Assembly: GCF_014196595.1 (NCBI RefSeq)
Contig: NZ_JACIEA010000001.1
Span: forward strand, 560,845-624,844
Origin: Sphingorhabdus rigui
GTDB taxonomy: Bacteria; Pseudomonadota; Alphaproteobacteria; Sphingomonadales; Sphingomonadaceae
DNA length: 64,000 nucleotides
Reading direction: 5' to 3'
Below are positions 25,634 through 36,215 of this stretch, piece after piece. The notes below the pieces were generated by a model. It made no database searches. It worked only from the letters and a program-made list of their open reading frames with translations, and had not been told where the DNA came from. The position numbers and the translations under genes are program-made. Positions within the stretch are counted from its first letter, which is position 1; the number at the start of each line of letters is the position of its first letter.

Positions 25634-26377
25634 ATGAGCTCATGGCTAATCTTGCTTTTATCAACACTGGCGATGACGGCGATTGTTGGCGTTCGCTATC
25701 TGGTCGTCAGCGGTGCTTTTGCATGGGCGACGAAATTGCGCGAGCCGGGCCTTTATCGGGGCCTTGACCAACAAATCCGCCGCGAAATCGGCTGGAGCCT
25801 CGCCAGTGCCGCGATTTATGGCATTCCTGCAGGTGTCGTCGCTTGGGGATGGGATAATCTCGGCTGGACGTTGATTTACCGCGATGCCGGCGATTACCCT
25901 TTTTGGTATCTGCCGCTGTCGGTGTTCCTATATCTGTTTGCGCACGACACATGGTTCTATTGGACACACCGGCTGATGCACCGCCCGTTTTGGTTCAAGG
26001 CCGCGCACGCTGTCCATCATGAAAGCCGCCCGCCGACCGCATGGGCGGCCATGTCCTTCCATCCGTGGGAGGCATTGTCGGGCGCGTTCGTTATACCGTT
26101 TTTGGTATTCGTCATTCCCATTCATGTTGCGTCTTTGGGCGTCGTGCTATCGGTGATGACAATCATGGGCGTTACCAACCATATGGGCTGGGAATGTTTC
26201 CCGAAATTCATCGTCAACGGCACATTAGGGCAGTGGCTGATAACAGCGACGCATCATCAAAAACATCACGACGCATATCGGGGGAATTATGGGCTATATT
26301 TCAGGTTTTGGGATAAAATGTGCGGCACTGACCTTGGTCTCGGCCATTGGGATCGCAACCTTAAGCGGCGCAGTTGA
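25634..26377 (+). CDS. Sterol desaturase/fatty acid hydroxylase family membrane enzyme
   Basis: This 247-residue membrane di-iron enzyme carries the histidine clusters of the family: HDTWFYWTHRLMHR (about 107-120), HAVHHES (about 130) and TATHHQKHH (about 212), with several membrane spans between. Such enzymes hydroxylate or desaturate sterols, fatty acids or carotenoid rings. Next to crtY-crtI-crtB a carotenoid-ring hydroxylase (CrtG- or CrtZ-like) is plausible but unproven. Its 3' end overlaps the next gene by 89 nt in another frame. Confidence 0.87.
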   Translation: MSSWLILLLSTLAMTAIVGVRYLVVSGAFAWATKLREPGLYRGLDQQIRREIGWSLASAAIYGIPAGVVAWGWDNLGWTLIYRDAGDYPFWYLPLSVFLYLFAHDTWFYWTHRLMHRPFWFKAAHAVHHESRPPTAWAAMSFHPWEALSGAFVIPFLVFVIPIHVASLGVVLSVMTIMGVTNHMGWECFPKFIVNGTLGQWLITATHHQKHHDAYRGNYGLYFRFWDKMCGTDLGLGHWDRNLKRRS

Positions 26378-26762
26378 AGCCGCGCCCGCAACCGCGACGA
26401 TTGATATAAACATCTCCGGCTTGCGCAGTATGAAGGGCAATGTGCTTGTCTGCGTGACCGCCAATCCGCGCTTCTTCCCCGATTGCGGCAAGGATCCAAA
26501 AGGTTTGAAGACCAGTATATCCGCGCGCGATGCCGCAAATGTATCTTTTACGGGTATCGCAAAGGGCACATATGCGGTCGCGTTGGTGCATGATGAAAAT
26601 GCCAACAACAAAATGGATATGGCCATTTTCTTGCCCAAAGAAGGCTTTGGCTTTTCCCGCAATCCGGTGATTGTCGCGGGCCCGCCCAAGTTTAAGGCCG
26701 CAGCGTTTGAGGTTGATACCGCCGCCGTCACCCAGCGGGTAAAGATGAAATATATGCTGTAA
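26289..26762 (+). CDS. Exported DUF2141 protein
   Basis: This 157-residue protein has a signal peptide (about residues 1-30, ending VEAAPA) and a DUF2141 domain with the typical VHDENANNKMDM and GFGFSRNPV segments. Its function is unknown; the family is frequent beside carotenoid genes in sphingomonads. The ATG follows ATCGGGGGAATT, a good Shine-Dalgarno. The whole signal peptide is encoded inside the 3' end of the hydroxylase gene in another frame, and no later start would leave one, so the 89-nt overlap seems genuine. Confidence 0.85.
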   Translation: MGYISGFGIKCAALTLVSAIGIATLSGAVEAAPATATIDINISGLRSMKGNVLVCVTANPRFFPDCGKDPKGLKTSISARDAANVSFTGIAKGTYAVALVHDENANNKMDMAIFLPKEGFGFSRNPVIVAGPPKFKAAAFEVDTAAVTQRVKMKYML

Positions 26763-26821
26763 CGGCCCGGTCGTGCGCTGCGGCGGAACTTTCTGACATG
26801 CCTTAACGAGTTGGAAATCAT

Positions 26822-27292
26822 GTGCGGGTCATAATGGGCTTCTCTGCAAATAGGGCACCCAATATGATTCCGTCGCACGACCAGTTTACCTCCAGTTCCC
26901 CGCAACCTGCGTCCGCAACCGCCGCCGATGCGCCGCGCGCACGCACGCGTGAGGCGCGCTTGAGCTGGATTGGATCGAAGCTGGCGCAACTGATCGACGT
27001 TGAAGCCGCCCAGCTTGATGCCCTGCACCACCGTATCTGGATGCGGATATTGCAAAGCGGCCTTGAACCCGCCGCACCGCGCAATGAAACCGATCAGCTG
27101 GCGATCCACATCCTTGCGGTCGCAACATTGGCCGACGATGTCGCGTCGAAAGACGGGCCACAGGCCGCAATGGCCGCCGTCATGCAAGCGAGCGGCAAAA
27201 CCCTTGAACCGGGGCTTGCGGAAAAATTCCTACACCTTGCAAATTCGCCCATATTCTGGAGGGCGCTGCAATCGGATGTTGCTGCGGCTTAG
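26822..27292 (+). CDS. Hypothetical protein, possible HD-GYP-like fragment
   Basis: This open frame of 156 residues has a low-complexity N-terminus and a helix-rich C-terminal part that ends EKFLHLANSPIFWRALQSD, weakly reminiscent of the tail of HD-GYP phosphodiesterases; no HD or GYP motif is present. The start is uncertain: a GTG at 26822, or ATGs at 26834 or 26864. It lies between the DUF2141 gene and the convergent di-haem protein gene. Treat it as a probable but unrecognised gene. Confidence 0.5.
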   Translation: MRVIMGFSANRAPNMIPSHDQFTSSSPQPASATAADAPRARTREARLSWIGSKLAQLIDVEAAQLDALHHRIWMRILQSGLEPAAPRNETDQLAIHILAVATLADDVASKDGPQAAMAAVMQASGKTLEPGLAEKFLHLANSPIFWRALQSDVAAA

Positions 27293-27317
27293 CGCGCTAA
27301 ATTGCAGTTGCCCGGCA

Positions 27318-28532
27318 TCACTTCTTAAACGGGTCGCTGAATTTTGCGTCGGTGGTCAGGCTGCCGTCGTTTAGTGTGAGCAGGAATGCCACTAAAGCGG
27401 CCTTTTCATTCGCCGTGAGGTTCAACCGCAACGGTGCTCCGCCTGGTGTTTTTAGCCTATTGTCCAATGCCGGACCATTTTGGATACCGCTGTTGTAATG
27501 CTCTATCACTTGCTCAAGTGTCGAAAATCTTCCGTCGTGCATGAACGCTCTCGATAGTCCAACATTCTTCAGCGACGGTGATTTGAATATGACCGTTTCG
27601 TTTGCGTCCAACCCATTGCTGAGCGAATTGGCGGCCAATCCAAATGTTGGCGGTTGATGACACGCCGCACAACCGGCCCCGCCTTGACCCGGGCCAGTCA
27701 TAAACAATTGATGCCCCAATTCCTCTGATGCCGAAAATCCGGGCAACGGCGCATTGAGGTTCCGGTTCTGTGCGGTGGCACTAAACACCTGCGCATATGC
27801 TGTGTCCCAACGGCTGGCGGAGGAAATCATCGATCGGGCGAACTGGGCCAATGCCTGCTGAATTCTCGCCTCGGTGATCGCGGCATTGCCGAAGGCGAGC
27901 GTGAACAGGTCCGGATAATAGGTTGATGCCGCCAACTTGGTGAGCAAGGCGTTTATCCCGCCATGCGCGCTGTCAAAGCCCATTTCGATGGGGTGGGTAA
28001 TGGGCTGGGTGACTTGCAATTCCAACGAGGCCGCCCGTTTGTCCCAGAACATGGTGCCAGGGCGATAATATTTGATGTTGCCCAGCCGCATGGCGTGGGC
28101 GCTGGTAAAAGCTGTGCCCGAAAAGCCGGTGCTAAATCGTCTAGGGTCATCAAATCCATTGGCCTGTTGATGGCAGGACGCACATGCCGTCGTATCGTTT
28201 ACGCTCAATCTTTTGTCGTAAAACAGCACCCGGCCAAGCGTTGCCACCCAGTCGCTCACCGGATTGTTGTTCGGTGTGTTGTCCAATGGCGCGACGGTGG
28301 CATCGTAATAAGCGGGTAAGACGGGGTTTGCGTAATTGTCGAGCCTGCTGACATCGATGGTTGTGAAGTCAACTATCCCAGATACCGGCGGCGGGGGCGG
28401 CGGAGTAGTGGGCGTTACCGCGACCGTGACAGGAGGCGTTGCCCCACTGGTGGTCGTATCCCCGCCACAGCCAGTCAGCACTAGGCTGATCGGAAAAACG
28501 ATCCCCAAAGCGGTTGGAATAATCTTTCGCAT
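27318..28532 (-). CDS. Di-haem cytochrome c peroxidase/MauG family lipoprotein
   Basis: This 404-residue protein has an N-terminal lipobox (SLVLTGC, Cys about 22), so it is probably a lipoprotein rather than a soluble periplasmic enzyme, followed by a Pro/Thr-rich linker. Two CxxCH haem-binding motifs are present: CASCHQ (about 117) and CAACHQ (about 290). The rest resembles the bacterial cytochrome c peroxidase/MauG family, with FYDKRLS and the C-terminal LNLTANEKAALVAFLLTL. It may reduce peroxide or oxidise another substrate; the electron donor is unknown. No partner gene is adjacent. Confidence 0.9.
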   Translation of the reverse strand: MRKIIPTALGIVFPISLVLTGCGGDTTTSGATPPVTVAVTPTTPPPPPPVSGIVDFTTIDVSRLDNYANPVLPAYYDATVAPLDNTPNNNPVSDWVATLGRVLFYDKRLSVNDTTACASCHQQANGFDDPRRFSTGFSGTAFTSAHAMRLGNIKYYRPGTMFWDKRAASLELQVTQPITHPIEMGFDSAHGGINALLTKLAASTYYPDLFTLAFGNAAITEARIQQALAQFARSMISSASRWDTAYAQVFSATAQNRNLNAPLPGFSASEELGHQLFMTGPGQGGAGCAACHQPPTFGLAANSLSNGLDANETVIFKSPSLKNVGLSRAFMHDGRFSTLEQVIEHYNSGIQNGPALDNRLKTPGGAPLRLNLTANEKAALVAFLLTLNDGSLTTDAKFSDPFKK

Positions 28533-28728
28533 ATCTCAACCCTTTGTATATTTTAAAGAACGTAGAACACCGAGCCGTATCAGCGTCAATGCTTGTTTGT
28601 ATTTGATTTTATGAACAATGTTTGAACAATAATGACGTTGGCGGATTACCCGCACCATTTTGTCGTGCATCATTGCCGTCGCGATATTCATCCTGCTGGA
28701 CTGATACGCTTCGCGCGCCTATTACGTC

Positions 28729-30721
<1,993 letters not shown>

Positions 30722-30737
30722 GGTTTAATCGGCGCGG

Positions 30738-31706
30738 CTAACCGCCAATCGCTTCCTCGATCCACACACGTGCATCGGGGAAGCTGCGCTCTACCTCTGG
30801 CAAGTCGTTGACGCACAGAAACTTGATCGCGTCACGCTCCGCCCCGCGCAGATAGCCACTGACATCGTCGGCGGTCCATTGGCCATGCGCGCCGACGGCA
30901 ATATGCAGATAATCGCGCGTGTCCAATATCGCGGCGCTGCCATCGGCAAGGCAGGCATGGTTATGCAGGCTTTGCGGCAGGAACTGCGCGGTGTCGCGAA
31001 AGCGATAGCTGGCGTTGTGCGCAAATTCGGCCGCGTAGGTCACACATAAATCCGCCATCACCGAACGCTGCATCGGGTGCACGACATGCGCGCTTTCGAA
31101 CACATGGTCGGCGCTATAGCCAATCATCTGCGCGGCGTTAATCTGGTTAAAATGGTTCAGCAGGCTGGCCTCATCCCGGCTCGCGCCACAGGCCGCCAGA
31201 TCGCTATGGTCGGTCCATTTGCCGCGCAGCACGGGGCCATCGCCGGCAAAGAAATCCGACGGCGTAACCGGCGCGGTCAGGAAGACGTCATCATTGAAAT
31301 ATAAGAAATGTTCGGCCAGCCCGGGGATGCGCCACAACATGGTTTCAATCGACAGCGAATTGAACGTCGGCAACGCATCATGGGCCCCGTCAAAGATGTC
31401 GCGATGGTCAACGATGCTGATCTTCGCCGCAAATTCGGTCGGCAGTTGCGTGATTTGCGGAATTTGATTGTCGGTGACGATCCATATCCGCCGCACCCAC
31501 GGCGCATTGTTGGCGATGGAACGCACGCAGTAATTTAGCTCGTCACTGCAGACCCAGCGATGGGGGTTGGTGCCATTATCGTGGAGCGGCGCACGCGCAA
31601 AAGCATCCGCCTCCGCCTTGGCCTCTGCCAAATAGAAATCCCGTTGTGCCTTATGCGCGGGGTCCGCCCCGTCGACCCACGTAATGACTGCATCGACCTC
31701 TATCAT
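30738..31706 (-). CDS. Stealth family phosphotransferase (capsule-type hexose-1-phosphate transferase)
   Basis: This 322-residue protein has the Stealth conserved regions: CR1 VDAVITWVDGADPAH at the N-terminus, then RWVCSDELNYCVRSI, and CR2 FNSLSIETMLWRIPGLAEHF with YFNDDVFL. Family members transfer sugar-1-phosphate from nucleotide sugars to build phosphodiester-linked exopolysaccharides. The gene stands alone, convergent with thiC, with no other capsule genes near it. Substrate is unknown. Confidence 0.9.
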   Translation of the reverse strand: MIEVDAVITWVDGADPAHKAQRDFYLAEAKAEADAFARAPLHDNGTNPHRWVCSDELNYCVRSIANNAPWVRRIWIVTDNQIPQITQLPTEFAAKISIVDHRDIFDGAHDALPTFNSLSIETMLWRIPGLAEHFLYFNDDVFLTAPVTPSDFFAGDGPVLRGKWTDHSDLAACGASRDEASLLNHFNQINAAQMIGYSADHVFESAHVVHPMQRSVMADLCVTYAAEFAHNASYRFRDTAQFLPQSLHNHACLADGSAAILDTRDYLHIAVGAHGQWTADDVSGYLRGAERDAIKFLCVNDLPEVERSFPDARVWIEEAIGG

Positions 31707-31963
31707 TCACCCACACGTCACGCCCAAGTTTGTGCCGCTTTAGGTTTATGCAGCGGTTTTGGGAAATGTAAAATCTTTGGGGGATGGGGAGGGGCGTGAT
31801 GACGGTCACGGTCATGTGCGTTTGGCCGTTGTAGCAACGGATTGTGACATTCTATGTCCAAGTGAACAGTATCGATAAAATTAACGAATAATTACCGTAA
31901 TTTATTAAACATTTTTTCATTAAAAATAATGATGTTCAAAATGATAAAATAAGGAGAGCGCAA

Positions 31964-32110
31964 TTGTCTATTATTCGTCGTTCTCTTGGAATTTTTATTG
32001 CGCCGATCATGCTTCCTGATGCTGCCGACGCCATGTGTGCGGAGACCGGCGCCCGAAGCGAGGACAACCCGGCCGCGCGCTATATGGGCGCTGGTGATCG
32101 GGCAGCATGA
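31964..32110 (+). CDS. Short ORF whose C-terminus copies the end of ThiC
   Basis: A 48-codon frame starts with TTG, preceded at good spacing by AAGGAGAGCGCAA. It begins MSIIRRSLGIFIAP, weakly signal-like, and ends YMGAGDRAA, matching the ThiC terminus [10 protein letters not shown] in the same frame; the DNA of the last 45 bp is a near copy of the thiC 3' end. It may be a small real gene or a leftover of recombination. No function is proposed. Confidence 0.35.
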   Translation: MSIIRRSLGIFIAPIMLPDAADAMCAETGARSEDNPAARYMGAGDRAA

Positions 32111-32113
32111 TTA
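32069..32113 (+). repeat. Imperfect direct copy of the thiC 3' end
   Basis: The sequence CCGGCCGCG...TATATGGGCGCTGG...CAGCATGATTA repeats thiC 30675-30720 in the same orientation with a few substitutions and single-base indels. It reads in the same frame as in thiC. It may be an attachment-site-like duplication or a relic of a transferred thiC end. Confidence 0.75.
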
Positions 32114-32204
32114 AAAGGCCGCCAAAAGTTGGAATGAAGGTAAAATTTCCATTTTTGAACACCAATTTATTACATGAAATCGATTTTGTATTGGGGGATT
32201 AGAT

Positions 32205-33437
32205 TTGGGAAAAGTGCCGCATCAAGTATTCACGCCAAAGTCATTTGAAGTAAATAACTCAATGTATGTGCGTAGGGCTGAGCTGGAAACTCGCCTTATT
32301 GACGCGTTTCCCTCAAACAAGTTCATTGTAATCCATGGTGAGAGTGGGAACGGAAAGACTTGGCTGTTTAAAAAAGTTTTTGCTGACGCAGACGTCTTTT
32401 ACGAGGTAGTTAACTTGGGAAATGCGTCGGGTGCGGATAGCCTCGACAAAGCATTCTTAGTGAAACTTGGAGAATGGGGTTCAAAACAGAAAATTTCTGA
32501 GGGCACTGCTTCCAGTGCAGGCGCCAGGCCGATGGGAGTGGGTGTTGATCACCGTCTCGATACTTCAACTTCATACGCGGCAAAAAGCCCGTTTCATCAT
32601 CTTGTTGAAGAAGTAAGACGTAGAGCCGGAAACGATCACAGGTGCGCGATTATTTTCGATAATTTTGAGGCAATAGTCGATAATTCTAAATTAATTCAAG
32701 AACTGGCTGGCATCATACTGAATGCCGATGATGAGTCATTTGCAAAGTACGATGTGCAGCTAGTGATAGTCGGCACGCCCACAAACCTAAAACAAACTAT
32801 CGTACAGCTGTCCAAATCGGCACCCGTCGCAAATAGACTCGTTGAAATTCCAGAGGTTGCAAGAATGTCGTCCGACGAAGCTGCGCAGTTAATGGAACAG
32901 GGCTTTGTGAATGAGCTAGGATTGGTTTTTGATCATGATGTAGATAAAGAATCAGTATTCAATGAAATTGCTTGGAATACAGACCGGATTGCCCAGCACA
33001 TTCAAGAGCTTTGTCTTTTGATTGCCCAGGAAGCCAATCGGAACGATAGTAAAATCTCCAAATCTGTATTTGATAAAGCGACCGAGACGTGGGTGAATGA
33101 TACGCTGTCAGCTGATATTGCTACGATACATGGCTCTATGAATGCGCGAGACACACGGATAGGGCGAAAGAATCAAGCACTCTATGCGCTTGGCCAGTGT
33201 AAACTCGAGGACTTTAAGTATACTGACATTGAAGCCATTTTAAGAAAGCACTTCGATGTTGGAGGCGCCACATTGAATATTGCGCAAATCTTATCTGGAT
33301 TTGCGGACGAAACAAATCCAATAATTACACGTAATCCGCAAGCTGATGCTTGGAGATTTGTTTCTCCCAAGTATAGGATGGCTATTAGGGCGCTGTTAAA
33401 AAAGGAATCGGACGGTCGAATATCATTGCAGATGTAG
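32205..33437 (+). CDS. P-loop ATPase of AAA/STAND type, unknown role
   Basis: This 410-residue protein has a Walker A motif in VIHGESGNGKTWLF (about 43-56) and a Walker B in CAIIFDNFEA (about 145-154), followed by an arginine-rich, helix-dominated C-terminal half, as in AAA or STAND NTPases. It starts at a TTG (32205) behind GGGGGATT; an ATG 57 nt downstream is an alternative. It sits in AT-rich DNA with codon use unlike its neighbours, so it is likely acquired. No effector domain is recognised; an antiphage or regulatory role is only a guess. Confidence 0.85.
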   Translation: MGKVPHQVFTPKSFEVNNSMYVRRAELETRLIDAFPSNKFIVIHGESGNGKTWLFKKVFADADVFYEVVNLGNASGADSLDKAFLVKLGEWGSKQKISEGTASSAGARPMGVGVDHRLDTSTSYAAKSPFHHLVEEVRRRAGNDHRCAIIFDNFEAIVDNSKLIQELAGIILNADDESFAKYDVQLVIVGTPTNLKQTIVQLSKSAPVANRLVEIPEVARMSSDEAAQLMEQGFVNELGLVFDHDVDKESVFNEIAWNTDRIAQHIQELCLLIAQEANRNDSKISKSVFDKATETWVNDTLSADIATIHGSMNARDTRIGRKNQALYALGQCKLEDFKYTDIEAILRKHFDVGGATLNIAQILSGFADETNPIITRNPQADAWRFVSPKYRMAIRALLKKESDGRISLQM

Positions 33438-33456
33438 TTCAGGCAGAATTTCAATT

Positions 33457-33508
33457 GCGGTGACACGTACGATATACGCTAATTATTGACTGCGCCTCGC
33501 CGGGGACC
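33457..33508 (+). repeat. Direct repeat, left copy around the ClpP-fold gene
   Basis: This 52-bp sequence, containing GTGACAC, ATATAC, TATTGAC and CGCCGGGG, aligns without gaps to 34821-34872, 40 of 52 positions identical. It lies just after the ATPase gene. Confidence 0.75.
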
Positions 33509-33674
33509 GTTTCAAGCCTTCCGCAAAGCCCAACGTAATTTGAACCTGCCACCCTAATTTTAGCTGCGCATTTAATTCACACAGCCATAAACGTCGGCAG
33601 ATCCAGAGTAGTCCGTGTTAAACATTTGGAAACAGGATAATATTAAGTTTTTTTTGATCTATCGGAGATGTCTC

Positions 33675-34790
33675 ATGCGAGTTTCAGTCGTTTTTAAATT
33701 GGCGAGCTGTCTTGTTGCGTTATTTGCTCCGTCGGTCATAAATGCTGCAAAGATTGAGACCAAAGAGTATGATGGCATAAATTTTGTTATTATATCTGGA
33801 GAGATTTCTCTCGACGACGACAAAAGGTTCAATCGTATAGCGGCCGTTTTTGATGACGCTGTGGTGCTGCTCGACAGTAATGGCGGAGCCACCATTTCTG
33901 CGTTGAAAATCGGCGAGTCTATTAGACTAAAAGGCTATTCTACCTATGTAAGCGATTCCAACACTTGCGTTTCCGCGTGTGCTTTGATCTGGCTCGCCGG
34001 CTCGCCGCGTATGTTAGATGAAGGTGCAAGCGTTGGGTTTCACGCAACCTATACAGATACTGATGGTAGGAAGTTAGAGTCAGGCTATGGGAATGCTTTG
34101 GTAGGGCGCTATCTTACACTGCTCAACTTGCCAGAGAAAACCGTTCTCTTTGCGACATCGGCATCTCCTGAAAATTTGAACTCGCTAACAGCCCGCAACT
34201 ATTCGGGCCTCGGTATCGATGTCAAAGTTATAAAGGCGACGCCAGAATCTGACCCCGTTATAGAATCAGTTCCCCCGCCCGTTGTTAGAACGGTTTCGAC
34301 GCCTCCTCCCGCTAAGCTTGCGAGTCCACAAGTGTCACTTTGGAAAAATGTGGGCCTATGGACCATTCGCGTGGACCACACTTTGAACGAGGGTTGCTTT
34401 GCATTATCGGACTATGGAAAATATGGTTTCCGCGTCGGATTCGAACAGGCGGACACTTTAGTGAGTTATGCGTTGCTCGCGGGAACTGAGTGGAAATCGC
34501 TCAAGGAGAATGAGAAATATCAGCTTTCTCTAACATTCGACGGAGAAACACCTTGGACTGGTAATGCTACAGGGATCAAACTAGGCAACATAGTTGGACT
34601 GAGGATGAATATATCGGACGACAAATTCTGGCAGGAATTCGTTAAATCTCAGTCTTTGCGTGTTGATTATGACGGTTCCTTTCTTGTGAATTTGAGAATT
34701 AAAGGAAGTAAGAACGCATTCGACGAGATTATTAAATGTCAAAAGAGTCAGATTATTTCCCGGCGCAAAACAGACCCATTTGATAAGTAA
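33675..34790 (+). CDS. Exported ClpP/crotonase-fold protein (COG3904-like)
   Basis: This 371-residue protein has a signal peptide (about 1-24, ending NAAK). The middle resembles the ClpP-like COG3904 periplasmic proteins: VVLLDSNGGATISALKIGE (about 67-85), then TCVSACALIWLAG with a likely active-site serine in the SAC motif, and GASVGFHATY. A separate C-terminal domain follows a proline/threonine linker (about 200-225). I chose the ATG at 33675, behind CGGAGATGTCTC, rather than an upstream frame extension. It lies between two direct repeats in AT-rich DNA and is likely foreign. The substrate is unknown. Confidence 0.8.
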   Translation: MRVSVVFKLASCLVALFAPSVINAAKIETKEYDGINFVIISGEISLDDDKRFNRIAAVFDDAVVLLDSNGGATISALKIGESIRLKGYSTYVSDSNTCVSACALIWLAGSPRMLDEGASVGFHATYTDTDGRKLESGYGNALVGRYLTLLNLPEKTVLFATSASPENLNSLTARNYSGLGIDVKVIKATPESDPVIESVPPPVVRTVSTPPPAKLASPQVSLWKNVGLWTIRVDHTLNEGCFALSDYGKYGFRVGFEQADTLVSYALLAGTEWKSLKENEKYQLSLTFDGETPWTGNATGIKLGNIVGLRMNISDDKFWQEFVKSQSLRVDYDGSFLVNLRIKGSKNAFDEIIKCQKSQIISRRKTDPFDK

Positions 34791-34820
34791 TACAGAGAGC
34801 TGTCGCAAAATTCCGGAATT

Positions 34821-34872
34821 ACCGTGACACTCACCATATACCCCAAATATTGACCGCGCCGCGCCGGGGGCA
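34821..34872 (+). repeat. Direct repeat, right copy around the ClpP-fold gene
   Basis: This is the second copy of the 52-bp repeat (see 33457-33508), with GTGACAC, ATATAC, TATTGAC and CGCCGGGG at the same spacing. Together the copies bracket the ClpP-fold gene and mark the right border of the AT-rich island. Confidence 0.75.
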
Positions 34873-34949
34873 CGCAATGGCTTGCCCCCGTTTTGCTCCC
34901 CAAAAAAACAACTTTCCTACATGGTCCGCTTTATGTTTCTGTTGCGGAC

Positions 34950-35450
34950 ATGACAGATGCATCGCCGCCCGATCCAAACCCCGCCCCAAACGCCGCCCCA
35001 AACCCTGACGCTGGTTCCGATGCGGATTTTGACGATCTGTTGGCCTTTGCCCCTGTGCCGATGCAGCGCCGCCGTGCCGATGGGTGGAGCGCGGATCGGC
35101 AGCGGCGTTTTATCACCGCTTTGTCGGTCATGGGGGCGGTTGGCCCGGCGGCGCGGGCGGTGGGCATGGGGCGGGCTTCGGCCTATCGCTTGCGCGAACG
35201 GGCAGGGGCGGCTGGCTTTGCCGAGGCGTGGGACATTGCGATTGCCTGTGGCGCGGACCTGCAATTTCACACCGCGCTGGATCAGGCGATTAACGGCGTC
35301 ACCACGGTGCGCGTGATGCGCGGCGGGACGGTTGAGGTTGTGAATGCGCCCGACCGCAAGGTTTTGAACGCGGCGTTATTGTCCAAGACCCGCCTGTCTG
35401 CGGCGCTTTCGGCGCAGGCGCAGGCGGTTAAAGCGACAAGGGAGACATAA
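34950..35450 (+). CDS. HTH-domain hypothetical protein of sphingomonads
   Basis: This 166-residue protein starts with an Ala/Pro-rich, probably disordered stretch. It then has a helix-turn-helix-like region WSADRQRRFITALSVMGAVG followed by AARAVGMGRASAYRLRERA, typical of a small sphingomonad family that resembles phage terminase small subunits or regulators. The function is not known. The start is uncertain: an ATG at 34950 is assumed; an upstream TTG at 34893 would extend it. Confidence 0.65.
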   Translation: MTDASPPDPNPAPNAAPNPDAGSDADFDDLLAFAPVPMQRRRADGWSADRQRRFITALSVMGAVGPAARAVGMGRASAYRLRERAGAAGFAEAWDIAIACGADLQFHTALDQAINGVTTVRVMRGGTVEVVNAPDRKVLNAALLSKTRLSAALSAQAQAVKATRET

Positions 35451-35570
35451 AAAATGCGTGGCGTGGTGGCTTTTGTCGCTTTTGGCGTGCGCCATATTGC
35501 GATGGCTTTATATACCAAGGCCATGGATTTTCGGCATCATGGCCATCAACCCCATAAGGATTTACATATC

Positions 35571-36140
35571 ATGCGGCGCATTTCCTCGCTTCTCATCCTC
35601 GCTGCCGCTGCGGTCACCCCCGCCGCCGCCTTTGCCCAGCCTGCGCCAGTGGATATCGCCGCCGCGCGCGCCGCATTGACGGGGACATGGTCGGGGAAGT
35701 TGGAATATCTGGATTACACCGCCAACAAATGGTTCGGCATTCCGGTCAGCACGCAGATTGAGGATCAGGGCGACGGCGCGACCATCATCCGAAAGTCCGA
35801 CTTTGACGATGGGCCAAAGGTCGGGAATGTGCGGATTACCACGATCGAGCTGTTCGATCCGGCGGCAGCTACGGTGACCGCGGGGACATTTCGCAAGGGC
35901 CGCAGCGTCGATATATTTACCTATGCGGTGCGATTTGACGGCACGCCCGCCGATGCAACGCATTGGACGATGGTTGAAGAGGCGCTGGGGAAGGATGATG
36001 ACCGCCCCGCAATGCTGCGCCTGACGACCACGCGCGATGGCGACAGCATCGAAACGATAAAGCAGATTGATTTTCAGGATGATGACAAGGCCGAATGGAT
36101 CACGCGCAACCGGACGCGGCTTTCGCGGATTGGTGGTTGA
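35571..36140 (+). CDS. Exported protein of unknown function
   Basis: This 189-residue protein has a clear signal peptide (about 1-22, ending AAAFAQ) and a mature part with alternating beta-like segments (GTWSGKLEYLDYTANKW), resembling periplasmic lipocalin-like domains but not assigned. The ATG at 35571 is chosen because AAGGATTTACATATC precedes it and the signal peptide starts there; the open frame extends further upstream. No family is recognised. Confidence 0.7.
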   Translation: MRRISSLLILAAAAVTPAAAFAQPAPVDIAAARAALTGTWSGKLEYLDYTANKWFGIPVSTQIEDQGDGATIIRKSDFDDGPKVGNVRITTIELFDPAAATVTAGTFRKGRSVDIFTYAVRFDGTPADATHWTMVEEALGKDDDRPAMLRLTTTRDGDSIETIKQIDFQDDDKAEWITRNRTRLSRIGG

Positions 36141-36215
36141 GGAATGGCTGGCATAACCCCCGATCCGCGTTATGTTGCGCGCGACCTAATCATCACCCAC
36201 AGAGGTTGAACCATC

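Larger units (their letters stand above)
31707..32204. other. AT-rich intergenic region, left part of a foreign-looking island
   Basis: This stretch of about 500 bp is clearly richer in A and T than its surroundings, especially 31861-31955. Apart from the short frame at 31964-32110 and the thiC-like repeat, I see no gene, RNA or convincing promoter. It probably marks the edge of horizontally acquired DNA that continues to about 34.9 kb. Confidence 0.6.

Noticed and set aside
25634-26377. Firm naming of the hydroxylase as crtG or crtZ
   Set aside because: The histidine clusters identify only the superfamily, and the gene is on the opposite strand from the crt operon; substrate cannot be decided from sequence.
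30738-32113. Integrative element bounded by thiC repeats, as a certain call
   Set aside because: No integrase or transposase gene is present between the copies and the Stealth gene there has normal GC content; kept only as a hypothesis.
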